Shown piece after piece: positions 33,243 through 44,044 of a stretch of DNA of 50,480 bases. This DNA comes from Fragilaria crotonensis (lineage: Eukaryota; Bacillariophyta; Fragilariophyceae; Fragilariales; Fragilariaceae), in the NCBI GenBank assembly GCA_022925895.1, contig JAKSYS010000466.1, positions 1 through 50,480 of the forward strand, written 5' to 3'. Numbering within the stretch: position 1 is the stretch's first letter; each line of letters begins with the position of its first letter. A model generated the notes under the pieces. That model saw only the letters and a list, made by a program, of their open reading frames with translations. It had not been told where the DNA came from and did no database searches. Made by a program: the position numbers and the translations under genes.

Positions 33243-34825
33243 CCTCCGACTACTTTTACCGTGAAATACTGGTGCTTGTCCTAATTTCTTAATGTACTGT
33301 AGTACTGTAGTATGGTTGGGTGCTACGGTGCAACTACGGCAAGGGTGCTTCTACGTAGGCATACAGTACTAGTAGCAGTAGTTACCGTAGTAGTGCAAAG
33401 CTCTGGAGTTGTGTACTGCATGAAAAAACCAGTAGATCAACCTTTTCTAAAAATTATAAAATGAAACTGATTCACAAAACCCAGCAATGAGAATGTACAA
33501 GCTCTTCAATCAGTAGGTTGCATGGTGTAAATTTTGTGCTGGAATGCTCTTGCTTGCCACTCTTCATGTTTCTAATCCTTCTGTGTAGCTAGCTGTTGTA
33601 TGATGTATTGGCAAGTCCACCAAGAATCCAGTCTTGGTTTTCTTGCAAATTGATCATGTGTCCTGTTGCTGGTATAATAAACTCTTTGCTTCTAGACATG
33701 TTTATCAGAAATTCATTTCTAGGCAGCTTCGCTCATGTCACGTTCTTGCTGGCCAAATGGGCAGGTAAAATGAAAAGGGGACTGCATGAATATTGATGAC
33801 CATTAGGCATTTCAAAGGATGGTTATTATACTTGTTGAGCAGTAATGGAGCTGAAATCTAAGTCAGGGATAATGTGAGAATTAGTTTTGGGGTGGTTAGT
33901 AGCTAGTATCTCTGTAGCTACAACTAGCTAGTAGCTACTAGAACTGCTGTGACTGGCACTCCTTCTTGCTACTACTAGCATAGTGGTGACAGTGGCCTGC
34001 CAGTGAAGTATGCCTAGTGAGTGGGTTGCTGTAGTGTTTTTGTTGTAGCAGCTAATGACATAGGGCTACTGTTGTGGATGCGACCGATGCCATTATTTTC
34101 CAGGGTTGGCACAGAAGTATTTTGCAGCTTCTGTGTATGGAAAGAAGACAGAAATCAGTTGTTGATGCCAACCTGCCTGAGGATGATGAATGCAATGTTC
34201 CAAGTTGGACAAGGCACAGCCACCTAGTACAACGTTGTCTGGGAGTCTGCTGCCTGGGGCAATCTGTCAGAGAATTTGGAAATAGCTGGCAAGATGGTCA
34301 GAGAAGGATGCACAGAAGAGCATCATACATCTGAGAAATGTCAACATTGAGATTGGCATTGACAATGGAAAGGCTGTGCTAGCTATCATGTTCAGGGAGT
34401 ATGGTTCCCATTTAAGAAAATGAAGACAATTGATTACTTTGACAATCATGATGACAAATTTGAGAAGAAACTGATGTGTAACAAACACATAAAACTTGGA
34501 TGATGTCATTTGTTGCAGACAATAGAAGCATTTGAATTCAGAGTGATGCTTGACTGTTAGTATTTCTCAATTCCAAATGGAGAACAGCAGCTTTTGTTAA
34601 GGAGATGAAGTGAAAGGTAAACTTGTATTAAATAGAAGAATGACATACCTTGCTGGTGAGTGGTGAGAAACAAAAGGATGCTATGGTACCTAGGAGTCAG
34701 CATGAAAATGATACACACACTGGTGTTTGCTACCGGTAATGTGGTCACATGAATGGTATCGGTACTTGGTGTGGAGTACTACTGTATGGTTGCTTCGCAA
34801 GTACTTGTACTACTGTACTAGTAGA
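33243..34825. other. decayed AT-rich island, no supported gene
   Basis: Short broken frames only (for example 34074-34334). Base composition and TG-rich words resemble the islands at 12-14.6 kb and 22.1-25.7 kb. GTAC words occur at about 33,295-33,420 and 34,735-34,825. Confidence 0.4.
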
Positions 34826-34830
34826 CTACG
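34826..34830. repeat. left target-site duplication CTACG
   Basis: CTACG immediately before the left LTR matches CTACG immediately after the right LTR (46534-46538). A 5-bp duplication is typical of copia integrase. Confidence 0.9.
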
Positions 34831-35428
34831 TGTTAAAGATCTACTGTCACTCTGTCACACTGTTACTCGTAATTACTGTAAGGTTAAAAACCATACGGTA
34901 ATACGATAGACAGTCCTATATTTTTCTTAGCCTGTCCGTGACCCGTTCCAGTAGTTCTGCGAATCAGAACTCTGGGTCCCGCGACCACGCAAGGAATTTA
35001 AATCATGTTGCCCTGAGTTTCCCTAAGTATTCAAATCTGTTATGTTGTCAATTTTATTGACAACACAACTTTTACTATGGGATTCATAACTCAAACACCA
35101 CTCAACAAGTGGGATTAAAGCAACATAACTTTTGTGAGACTCCAACTAATATTGAGATCTCACTTTCATTTTTCATCTACATTTTAACTTATAATTTCCA
35201 CAAACCAAAAACAGTAAAGGCCTTTACTACTTAGTTCTACATCTTCTACATATTTGTAACAACAAATCTACCATCATGGTCCACATCTTCAGGACTCCTA
35301 CGCCCAAAGCTGGACGATCCGTCACGTTCGCTTCCTCTCCGTCAAGTCCGACGGCAGACTTCTAGGTCCTACTAACCTTAAGTCTACCGTCGGCCAGTAC
35401 TCGCGTACCGATCACACGAATACTGTCA
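34831..35428 (+). repeat. left (5') LTR
   Basis: 598 bases, starting TGTTAAAGATCTAC and ending AATACTGTCA. It contains a hairpin (GTTGTCAA-TTTTA-TTGACAAC, 35044-35064) also present in the right LTR. An ATG at 35276 opens a reading frame that continues out of the LTR. Compared with the right LTR it lacks one C at CTCTCCGTC (about 35,337), which breaks that frame. Confidence 0.93.
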
Positions 35429-35526
35429 TGGTTGCTCGCCTCGTACCACCGGTCCAAGGCTCTACCGTCGAGGAAATACTCGACCAATGTCTCCGATCAT
35501 TGGTCGAATCTACCTACGGCCGTTAA
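35276..35526 (+). pseudogene. first retroelement reading frame, starting inside the 5' LTR
   Basis: The frame opens with MVHIFRTPTPKAGRSVTFAS within the LTR. The right LTR has the intact version, continuing VKSDGRLLGPTNLKSTV. In this copy a missing C at about 35,337 shifts the frame. After the LTR the original frame continues MVARLVPPVQGSTVEEILDQ and meets a stop at 35,524-35,526. A neighbouring frame (AVKNLRLTAINFLAFWIRQQ) carries on directly, so the true protein was probably longer. Basic, Thr/Ser-rich start; function unknown, presumably the start of gag or a pre-gag protein. Confidence 0.6.
35429..35443 (+). other. candidate primer-binding site
   Basis: TGGTTGCTCGCCTCG begins directly after the LTR end. 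TGG pairs with the universal tRNA 3' CCA, so this is the expected primer position. The matching tRNA was not identified. Confidence 0.5.
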
Positions 35527-36463
35527 GAACCTACGCTTAACTGCTATTAATTTCCTCGCCTTTTGGATTCGCCAGCAACGGATTTAAACTCACCCTTGAA
35601 GGCAACAGAACTTTTAAGTCCACCATGCAGAACTTACCTCCGCCCTCCCTTGCCCTCGCGCCTCTAGGTCCGCCTCCAAAGGCGCTAACCCTGACGCGTT
35701 CGACGCTAACGTCGACTACCCCGCCGAACTCGGCGCATCTCCTGTCCCTCCTGACACGCCCACCCATCCCGCCCTCTACAAAGGTGCCTAGCCTATGGAT
35801 CTCCGAAGAAATCCAAGCTCCTCCCGTGTCCGTTACATCCCTTCTCCAACCACTACCCTGATGACGATCAGGATCTCCCAAACAACAAGAAGAAGAGGCG
35901 CACCTCTGAGAAAGGTCCCGCCTATTTTGACGTCTGCAAGTTAACCTCCGACGACATCGATGATATTATTGAAGAGGATCGCAACCTCCACCCCGAGCGC
36001 AAGCAGCAGGCTTTTGCAGCTCCACCACAGCAGGACACTAAAGTTAGCCACAGGGCTACTTCTACCACCAAGAAGGCTGCAAAGATGCAGACCACTACAA
36101 CCACAACTACCATGGACAACTACTACAACAAAATGGGCGAAACTACAAACAAAAACGGTCCAACTACCTTACCTGCTGCATCTACCAATGTTATGAGCAA
36201 TAACATTGGACCTACTGATGTTATTACTACAGAGGAGCACACTACTACTGCCGCCAAGCGCCGCACTAACCCAACAAACACAACGTAATCGATCTCACCG
36301 ATGATACGAACGACTTGAAAACGCCCCAGAAAGCTCCAAATTCGCCTCCCACGCTCACCTACAAGTCCAGAGCCAACACTCCAAGCATTCCTACCGCAAA
36401 AGTTACCACCTTGACCAACTTTGCCCAACCTGCTCACAATCCAATTTTTCAAGCTCCCGGTGC

Positions 36464-37783
36464 ATGAATCCATCTGGCTTCTCCACCCTTCAGAAGACCT
36501 GCAAAGATCTCCATGACTGTCTCTTTGCTCATCTTTTTAACCTTCCCTTCCATCCTTCACCATCAAAGTATCAGCCTCCCTCAACCAGAAAGCAACAACA
36601 GTGCCAGGGAGAATCCAAAGAACCTCCCACACTCATCCACCCCAGTCATCCTGGCCTGGAGTCAGAAATCGCCACTTTTACCCACAGAATTGCTTCCTTC
36701 GGTTATACTCCAACCCTCACTGAGTTTACTGGCTTTCTACAGCATCATGAGGACCTTGAAGACCTTGTCATAATTGCCATCAAGATGACTGGAGATGAAC
36801 AGTTGATGCCCATTCTTGATTTGCTCATCCTCGTTCGCAGCGTAATCGGGCAACGAAACTCACACTCCGTGCCGCCAGCACACCGTATGGTCGACATCCT
36901 GGCCAAATTTGAGCGAATTCCGACAGATGGTTCTCGAGAAATGACTGTTCAAAATTTTCCCTCGCCCCCGCGCGTATTGGTGGACGTCGACAACTCTGCA
37001 GCCTCGCGAACGCAAACTATGACGTGTCATGACCGCAGTGCTGAACTCGGGACTCGTAATTTTTGTGCCGAAACTCCAGATTCCGTCCAAACTCCCTTCG
37101 CGTCAGCGCCACAGTCCCCCGACAACCGCCGTATTTACAGTCCGTGTTATCCCGAGACACCGTCCCCGCGTCCCAACGTCAATGACCATTCTGCCGATGA
37201 CGCATCCACTCGACCATTTTCCCAGCCCGCTTCGCCTACCGATGACTCGTTTGATATCGACCCTTTTGTCCACTTTGCACCACGCGGCCCCCTAACTGCT
37301 GAAGAAAAGGCCTTGGAATCGTACTGTGATGATGATGATACTGTCGAGTTTACTGTCGTGGACGGTACGGCGATCCAATCCAGTCCACCCCAGTGTGCCT
37401 ACAGAGCCCACAATCCCACTGATCCCAGCCTTTCCTCCACTTCCTTGAGTGTCCAGCATCCTGTTCCTATCAAATTGGAAGATTTACCCCTCTTCCCTGA
37501 CTCTGATTGTGCTGATGTTGGTGAAAATTATTACTCCCCCAGTGATAATTCACCAACTAAGCCATCTGTTAACTTTTACCCTGCTTCTGACCCTGTTCCT
37601 GACCCTGAAGTCTTACCAGAAGTTGAAATCATGCCAGAACCCATGATCATTGAAAGCATTGAAGAGGAATTTGTGGAAGAAACAGCAACTAACCCAATTT
37701 TGGAGGCACTTAATGAGCTACCCAAAGCAGCAACTCAACAACCAGTCCGGATGCTACCCCACTTTTTCCTGAACCACCCCTAA
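36464..37783 (+). CDS. retroelement pre-gag region, fragment A (unrecognised)
   Basis: A 439-codon open frame in the element's sense direction. The first half has helical, globular-looking sequence (LESEIATFTHRIASFGYTPT, DLEDLVIIAIKMTGDEQLMP). The second half is Pro/Ser/Asp-rich and acidic (ESIEEEFVEETATNPILEAL). The sequence between the LTR and here (35.5-36.4 kb) is similar in style (DDIDDIIEEDRNLHPERKQQ and Thr-rich tracts) but frame-broken. I recognise no family; no nucleic-acid-binding motif is visible. Confidence 0.5.
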   Translation: MNPSGFSTLQKTCKDLHDCLFAHLFNLPFHPSPSKYQPPSTRKQQQCQGESKEPPTLIHPSHPGLESEIATFTHRIASFGYTPTLTEFTGFLQHHEDLEDLVIIAIKMTGDEQLMPILDLLILVRSVIGQRNSHSVPPAHRMVDILAKFERIPTDGSREMTVQNFPSPPRVLVDVDNSAASRTQTMTCHDRSAELGTRNFCAETPDSVQTPFASAPQSPDNRRIYSPCYPETPSPRPNVNDHSADDASTRPFSQPASPTDDSFDIDPFVHFAPRGPLTAEEKALESYCDDDDTVEFTVVDGTAIQSSPPQCAYRAHNPTDPSLSSTSLSVQHPVPIKLEDLPLFPDSDCADVGENYYSPSDNSPTKPSVNFYPASDPVPDPEVLPEVEIMPEPMIIESIEEEFVEETATNPILEALNELPKAATQQPVRMLPHFFLNHP

Positions 37784-37788
37784 GGCAT

Positions 37789-38124
37789 TTGAATCCTCTT
37801 GCCCCAGTTCACCGCCCTTATGCAATGTTCCAGGACCCAGCTCACCATCCATCGTCGGCCTTGATGTTCTCAGAAGCTACGCTGGACGACCCACTGAACG
37901 GTACCATCCATCTACGCGACCTACCGCTTTGCATCGAAATCAGCACCACTATTGCAGCTTTCTGTCTCAACTTTCTCGCCGCTCCACCGGAAGTTCATCA
38001 CATTCGCGACATCACGTCATCCGACATGAAGCCTATATCGCGCCACATCACTCTCAGACACCAGATGCCAAGTCCTAACTCCCTCTGTATTCCCGCGACG
38101 ACAAGTTCTACCTACTCGGCATGA
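37789..38124 (+). CDS. retroelement pre-gag region, short frame
   Basis: A 111-codon frame six bases after fragment A, overlapping fragment B by four bases. HLRDLPLCIEISTTIAAFCL is protein-like, but the frame probably changes along it. It bridges the two larger fragments and is unrecognised. Confidence 0.35.
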   Translation: MNPLAPVHRPYAMFQDPAHHPSSALMFSEATLDDPLNGTIHLRDLPLCIEISTTIAAFCLNFLAAPPEVHHIRDITSSDMKPISRHITLRHQMPSPNSLCIPATTSSTYSA

Positions 38125-38699
38125 TTCACACTCTGAACCGCGCTACCAACTTGCTAACCCAGCATTTCACCGACGAACAACGCTCCCTTTTGACCTTCGG
38201 CATCCCGGATAAGTACTACGACATCACCCGCGACTTCTACGAAAACCCTCCCTACTGCCCGATGGAAACGACATGTGCTGTCGGACTCATCTACGCGCTC
38301 CGACTCTACTACATAACCCACCACCGCCACAGCACCTACCACCGACACGGTTTTCGCCAACACGACCTCTACCCGAAACACTTGTTCCAGATCGCAAAAG
38401 ATATCAAGTCTACCGCCGCCGCTCTAAGTTTGTTCCCTGATACCACTACTTTTCGGACGCTCCCGCGCTTTGCTAACCATGCCTTCTTTGAAGCCGATCT
38501 TTTCCCTACCTTTTGCATTCCTTATCGCGGATTGAAACGCTACCGGAAAATGTTTCGCGTGGACTTGAATTTCGCGCGCGAATCCCTATCTTGTCGCATA
38601 CACGAATTCTTTTCGATTGGACGACGAGGAACGATCGATTGCCTTGCGAACTGCCCAGACAATCATCCGCCTTGCCTTATTCGAACATGGTCTCATTAA
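38121..38699 (+). CDS. retroelement pre-gag region, fragment B (unrecognised)
   Basis: A 192-codon frame rich in aromatic and basic residues (TFGIPDKYYDITRDFYENPP, LYPKHLFQIAKDIKSTAAAL). It looks like a folded domain. After a frame change near 38,600 it appears to continue as MDDEERSIALRTAQTIIRLA, and later (38,954 on) as FLPHFEYILYRVAQLVNPKD. No family recognised. Confidence 0.5.
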   Translation: MIHTLNRATNLLTQHFTDEQRSLLTFGIPDKYYDITRDFYENPPYCPMETTCAVGLIYALRLYYITHHRHSTYHRHGFRQHDLYPKHLFQIAKDIKSTAAALSLFPDTTTFRTLPRFANHAFFEADLFPTFCIPYRGLKRYRKMFRVDLNFARESLSCRIHEFFSIGRRGTIDCLANCPDNHPPCLIRTWSH

Positions 38700-39272
38700 T
38701 CGCAAGACGCGACGACGATCGAGGGAACCAGAATTATCCAACAACCGCTTCCATATTGGCAACCTTCCACCTGCAGATCTATTCTTGTCCAACTTTGCAA
38801 CCTGCTTCCCATGATTACCAGGCCCTCCCTTGTTCAATTGGATCTTGATGATGTCAATGATGACACACTTGCAATCAACTATGTGGTCTGCCAACCTCTG
38901 ACTTCCTCCAACTGTTTACCCTGCAACCAACTGAAGCAAATGAAACCTACTACATGGATGTCTACTCTGACCTCACTCCAGTCTCTACCAACGGCATCAA
39001 CTTCTCGATTGACTTCCTTCCGCACTTCGAGTATATCCTCTACCGAGTTGCGCAACTTGTGAATCCAAAGGACCCGACCGGCATTCTCCCAGGAACCATC
39101 CTCCTCCCCACGTTATCATGTTCCAAGGCTCCCACTTGCGTCCAACTCCTACTCTAATGGTTCATCAACTGAGATTGCTAAACCTACAGCAAGAGCAGGA
39201 ATCTTCCCCACCACTTTCAACCATGATCAACAACCAATCATCAGCAACAGAGATGGAGAACCCTACAACAGA

Positions 39273-40286
39273 TTGTCAGTCCAAGCTTTGTTCAAAGCCC
39301 AACTTGCCAAACCAATTCTTTCCTATCACATTGGCGACCCCGACTGGATTCCAACCAGCGCCGCTAACCTGCGTCGCCACCCTGATTCCAGTAAGTATCA
39401 CGTCGCTCGCGATCCCAAAACGGTCCCCTTTTCCTTGGCTATTCGCATGATACCAGTTTTCACAACTGGTCCACTTGAGGAATCCATCTATCAAGCCTGG
39501 GCATTGCCACATCTCATTGATGCCCTCCGTGACCCTGAGATCCAACTTTTCAACAATCATCTTTCTTATTATTATAATGAGAAAGAGTCTCATCCTGAGT
39601 TTCCATTCATTGATCAAATGGGACCTGATTCACCCTTTTCAGCCAATGGCTACAATGGTGAGTCTAGTCTACAATGTCTGTCTTATCCTGGTTGTTATGC
39701 TGGTTACTTACCTTTTTCTATCTGTGATAGCCTAGGCTGTCCCAATCAGATGGAATTAGTTACAAGTAACAACATAATTACCTTCCAACAGGATAAAACT
39801 ACATTTTCTGGACCACATTTCGCATGTCTTGCTGTAAAAACTCGCCGTTCCGCTTTATTTTCCGATCCGACTCGAACCCCGGACCCCCAGCACGAAATTT
39901 CTGCACAAAACGACCCACAAAACGAAAATCTTGCAGCAAACGAACCTGAAACTACAGTTTTCACGCACGACGACCCCGACAGCGAAAATCCCACACAAAG
40001 TGACACTACCAGCGAAAATCCAACACAAAACGACGCGCACAGCACGGAAACTCACTCCCAACAGCTAATTTCCGACGCGGAAACTACATACGACGAACAC
40101 GCACAAGAAACTCAACAACTGCCCGGAACTCAACCAAATCTCGCGTTTTTGCCACCAAACTCGCCCGAAACAAGCAGTTCACACACCGAAACACCCTCTA
40201 ACTCGCCTCCAACTGCGAAATCAACAACTGGACCTCTAAAACGCTTTCCGATGCATTTTCAGGCATTCTCACGCCGAAAAACGTAA
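39273..40286 (+). CDS. retroelement pre-gag region, fragment C (unrecognised)
   Basis: A 337-codon frame. The N-terminal two thirds are globular-looking (ILSYHIGDPDWIPTSAANLR, SIYQAWALPHLIDALRDPEI, HFACLAVKTRR). The C-terminal third is a low-complexity Asn/Thr/Glu/Asp-rich tract with imperfect repeats of the type ENPTQNDxxS. It lies immediately before the gag-like part and is unrecognised. Confidence 0.5.
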   Translation: MSVQALFKAQLAKPILSYHIGDPDWIPTSAANLRRHPDSSKYHVARDPKTVPFSLAIRMIPVFTTGPLEESIYQAWALPHLIDALRDPEIQLFNNHLSYYYNEKESHPEFPFIDQMGPDSPFSANGYNGESSLQCLSYPGCYAGYLPFSICDSLGCPNQMELVTSNNIITFQQDKTTFSGPHFACLAVKTRRSALFSDPTRTPDPQHEISAQNDPQNENLAANEPETTVFTHDDPDSENPTQSDTTSENPTQNDAHSTETHSQQLISDAETTYDEHAQETQQLPGTQPNLAFLPPNSPETSSSHTETPSNSPPTAKSTTGPLKRFPMHFQAFSRRKT

Positions 40287-40753
40287 AATTACCTCACGAT
40301 CCGGCCACAACCGACTCGAACCCACAACCTCCGATTTCAACAACTTTTCGACGACGCCCAAAATTATACCTTCCAAAACTTACCACCCCGGAATTCGAAC
40401 CTCAACCACCAAATCCGTCACAAAATCTTTCGCAACCCCAAACTCAACAAAGCAAAATTATTCAACCTCCCAATACGAAACCTACCAAATCTACACAAAA
40501 ACGGCCAATTCTGAAAATGATCACCAAACTCCTCCAGAAACTCAAAAACTCGCTTCCGCACGCCCAACTCCGCGCCAGGCGACCCATGCCACCTTTGCAT
40601 ACCCACCAACTGTCGACACCTTCTTTGACGACGACACCGATCATGACTCAGAGCAAGAGCCAAACACATCCAGCAGACATCGCCTGACGCACTCACATCC
40701 TCCACGCGAACCGACTTCACTTATCCCCAATTGAAGATCTAACCAAGACGCTT

Positions 40754-42290
40754 TTGAAGTACGCCAAAAATGCAAACCTTCGCAAATTGGCTTACCCAAC
40801 CGACCTTCAAGCACGCCGCCGCCATTTTAACACCTTCATCGACAACCTTCGAATTGTTTGCAACATTTCCCCGTGGACGCGCCAAGTCTTTGATCTTTGG
40901 CCAAAACAAGTCTCTTATTCACACCCATTTGTTGGCACCGCACTTTACAACCTGATCTTTACAAACGTCTGCGATCCCTGCCAAAAACACATCATTGATG
41001 GCCCACCAGACGCCCGCACCGCGATTCTTACTCTACGACGCCATTGTGCACCGCTAACTCCTGATCATGTCGAGCGCACTCGAAGCTTTTGTTCCATCAA
41101 ACAACCACATCATGAAGTCGCCACCTCTTACCTTAACCGCATCCGCATCCTTACGCGCGACTGCTATCATGCTGGAATCCCCAACACCGACGCCGAACTC
41201 ATCAAACGCACCGTTCGTGGTGGAAGCAATCACTCCTTTACGCCGCATCTTATCAACGCTTCGACGCCGATATCCGTCGAGCTGAACTAAACGACGAAGC
41301 TCTGCCACCATTCGCCGAACTTGAGAGCCATCTCCTCAACATTGACGAATCCCGTGGTCTCACACTACCGTCTCAGAATCAACGCAACTACAATCAGCAC
41401 GCACATTCTACCCGTCAACAATCTCACCATTTTCAATCGCGCCACCCCAAACTACCCATCGTGTTTTCACACAACGTCAACAACAAGCTTTCAGCTCCAT
41501 CCTTCGCCCATATTCAAACCCTAATGGCAACAATCAAAACAGAAGTCATCCACCGAGACCACCGCAAAACCATTCGCGCCCGTTCCGACCTCCTACAAAT
41601 CCTTCGCGACCACCTTTCAACAACCCGAATCAACGTCGCCCACCACCTCCTTCGCCTCGCCCATCCAACCAACCCCAACGGAACAATCGACCACCTTTCC
41701 GACCAACGTTGAATCCAAATCAACGACCATCACCCAATGGATCTAACATCAATCAATCGCGCAACTCTGCATCCAACGCAGCTACCATCGTCTGCAATAA
41801 CTGCGGACGCCTCGGCCACTATTCGCGCAACTGTACCAACCCAAGATCCAACCAAAACAATCGCGCATCCAACCCGCAACGTTCAACCAACAATGAAAAC
41901 GCTGCTCCTCGCAATCAACAACGCGCTTACTTTGTTACTGACTCTAGTCAAGACTCCCAAAATCATTCAAGATACCATCACCAAGCTTTCAAAGCTTCCT
42001 CCCTTGATCAACTTGATGATCAACAAGACAACATCCCATGGCCCAATCCCACTCTACCTCAGATGCCTATCAATCAACCTCTACTTGATAGAGATTATCT
42101 TCCAACTGCCAACCATGCTCCTCCCAACTCTGGAGCCACAGCTTATTTCCTGATGACCCCAATCACCATACCAAAGATTTGGTCCCCACTCCTTGCAAAC
42201 TGGCTACCTGACAGTGGTGCTACCAGCCATTACACACCACTTTTCAGCGACCTCAGTGATGTTGAACCCTGCAGTGTCCCAATCTCCTAG
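40754..42290 (+). pseudogene. copia gag with zinc knuckle and protease (frame-broken)
   Basis: Frames 40754-41290, an intermediate shifted stretch, and 41709-42290. The first is the copia gag capsid type (LRRHCAPLTPDHVERTRSFC, ATSYLNRIRILTRDCYHAGI). The last contains a CCHC zinc knuckle (CNNCGRLGHYSRNC, about 41,793-41,834), typical of nucleocapsid RNA binding, then the aspartic protease active-site motif DSGATSH at about 42,210-42,230. The Asn/Arg/Gln-rich linker between them is in several frames. Shifts at about 41,270 and 42,285 break the polyprotein. Confidence 0.8.
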
Positions 42291-42678
42291 CTGATGGCAG
42301 CACCAAGATGTCTACCCACAAAGGCACAACTGAATGTCACTTCACCACTGATGATGGCCTCAAATCCATCCTAGGTCTCACTGATGTCTACTTTGTTGAA
42401 GGCCTAAGTCACAGACTACTCTCCTGACTGCTCTATCATGCACTCAAAATTTCAGTGTCCTGATCAAGAACAGAGCTACCACCATTCAACTCCCAAATGG
42501 CTCCACCTACACTTGGCCAATTATCACCAGAGAAGTACCAAATCCACACCAAGCCTTTTCAACCACTTCCAACCCCAAAGTTCCCTTTGACCTTGACTCT
42601 GAACCAGAAGAGCAACACTTTGATGACACTACAACCCCCATTGACACTGATCAACGCCGCTCAGTCACTGCCTTACCT

Positions 42679-43539
42679 TTGGAACTGATTTATCGACGAC
42701 TTGCTTACCGCAATTTTCGAAATCTCATGGTTGGATCCCTTCACCAAACATGGAATGATCATGTACTCACACCTACTGTTGACCACAACTCCTGGCCTCT
42801 CCGCATTTCCATCAGTCAAAAACGCGCCAGAAACAAAACACCTCAACGCCAAGGCACAGAACCCTTCCATCGCCTTCATCTTGACCTTATGCGCAATCCT
42901 TTCCGCTACGGTCTCACCACCAATTCCAACTACTCAGCCTATCTGTTTATTGTCACAACCCCAGGCAAACTAACAGGTTGGATTGGTCTTCCAACTGAAA
43001 GCACAACTTCCATCCTTATTGCTCTGAAGCAATGGCTGACTGATACAGAACTACTTGGCCGCACCCAATCCGTCCGTTTCATCCGCACTGATGCTGGATC
43101 TGCTTTTACATCAACAAAATTCATCTCTGAATGCACCTCACTTGGTATCAAAGTTGAAGCTGCAGCCCCTGAACATCAAGAAATGAATGGTATTTGTGAA
43201 GCAAAATGGCGTGAAGTCCACAACACTGCCAACATTCTCCTCAACAATGCAAGACTTGGAGGTGCCTTCTTCCATCATGCCCATGCCTATGCAGTTCAAA
43301 TCCTAAATGTCTGCCCTGCCAAGAATGTTATTGATCAAGATGGCAACCCAACAACTCCCTATCAATACAGCTTCCAACGCAAGCCTTCCATTGCCAACTT
43401 TCGTGTCTTTGGATGTCCTACCTTCTTCAAACGCTATGAACCAACTTTCCGCAACAAGCTTATCACATATAAGCAACAACTCCAACGAGCCTCTCGCGGA
43501 ATTTTCCTCGGTTTCCTGACAACTCCGCAGGCTGGCTAG
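42679..43539 (+). pseudogene. copia integrase (frame-broken polyprotein segment)
   Basis: A 286-codon frame with the integrase core: first Asp in HRLHLDLMRN, second Asp in RFIRTDAGSAF, Glu in APEHQEMNGICEAKWRE, giving the DDE triad. Upstream, LIYRRLAYRNFRNLM is the pre-integrase region; the usual zinc-binding His and Cys residues are not all visible. Downstream, FGCPTFFKRYEP and RGIFLGF are conserved copia positions. The frame breaks at about 43,530 and continues in other frames (43,540-44,040) into a Pro/Asn/His-rich linker before reverse transcriptase. Confidence 0.85.
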
Positions 43540-44044
43540 TCTACCTGACCAACCCCAAAGCCTTGTCATCACCCGCGATGCCTACTTTGATGAAGACTTC
43601 AATTCAGCTCTATGTTTTGATTCCAAACCCTTCGCTGGAGCCGTCCCCATCCGCTCCCATTTAACCCAAATGGACTCTGCAACACTCCTGAAAACTCTGA
43701 ACCATCTACTTTTCACCAAACTGGATCTGCAGCCAACCTTGGCAATCCACCATCAACCTTCATTGATGACACAAATCCACTGCCCTCCCTGACTGCCATC
43801 CCTGAATCAACTGATGACAATACTGATGAACAACCACCTGGAACCATGCCTAACCCAACCCATGCTGACCATAACAATGAAGCAATCATCCAACATGGTC
43901 CAACACCACCCACACCACATCAAATCAACTTTGTCACCCATCAACAACATCATTCCCAACTCCACAAGATGATGACCATCTACTTCCAAGAATGCAATGA
44001 AGATCTACCAACTATTGATCCCATTCACTCTGCCATGATGACAA

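Noticed and set aside
32589-33246. AACCTC as a 6-bp target duplication of the Harbinger-type element
   Set aside because: Also present at both flanks, but it leaves asymmetric ends (TAAGAGC against GCTCT); TAA gives symmetric ends and fits the superfamily.
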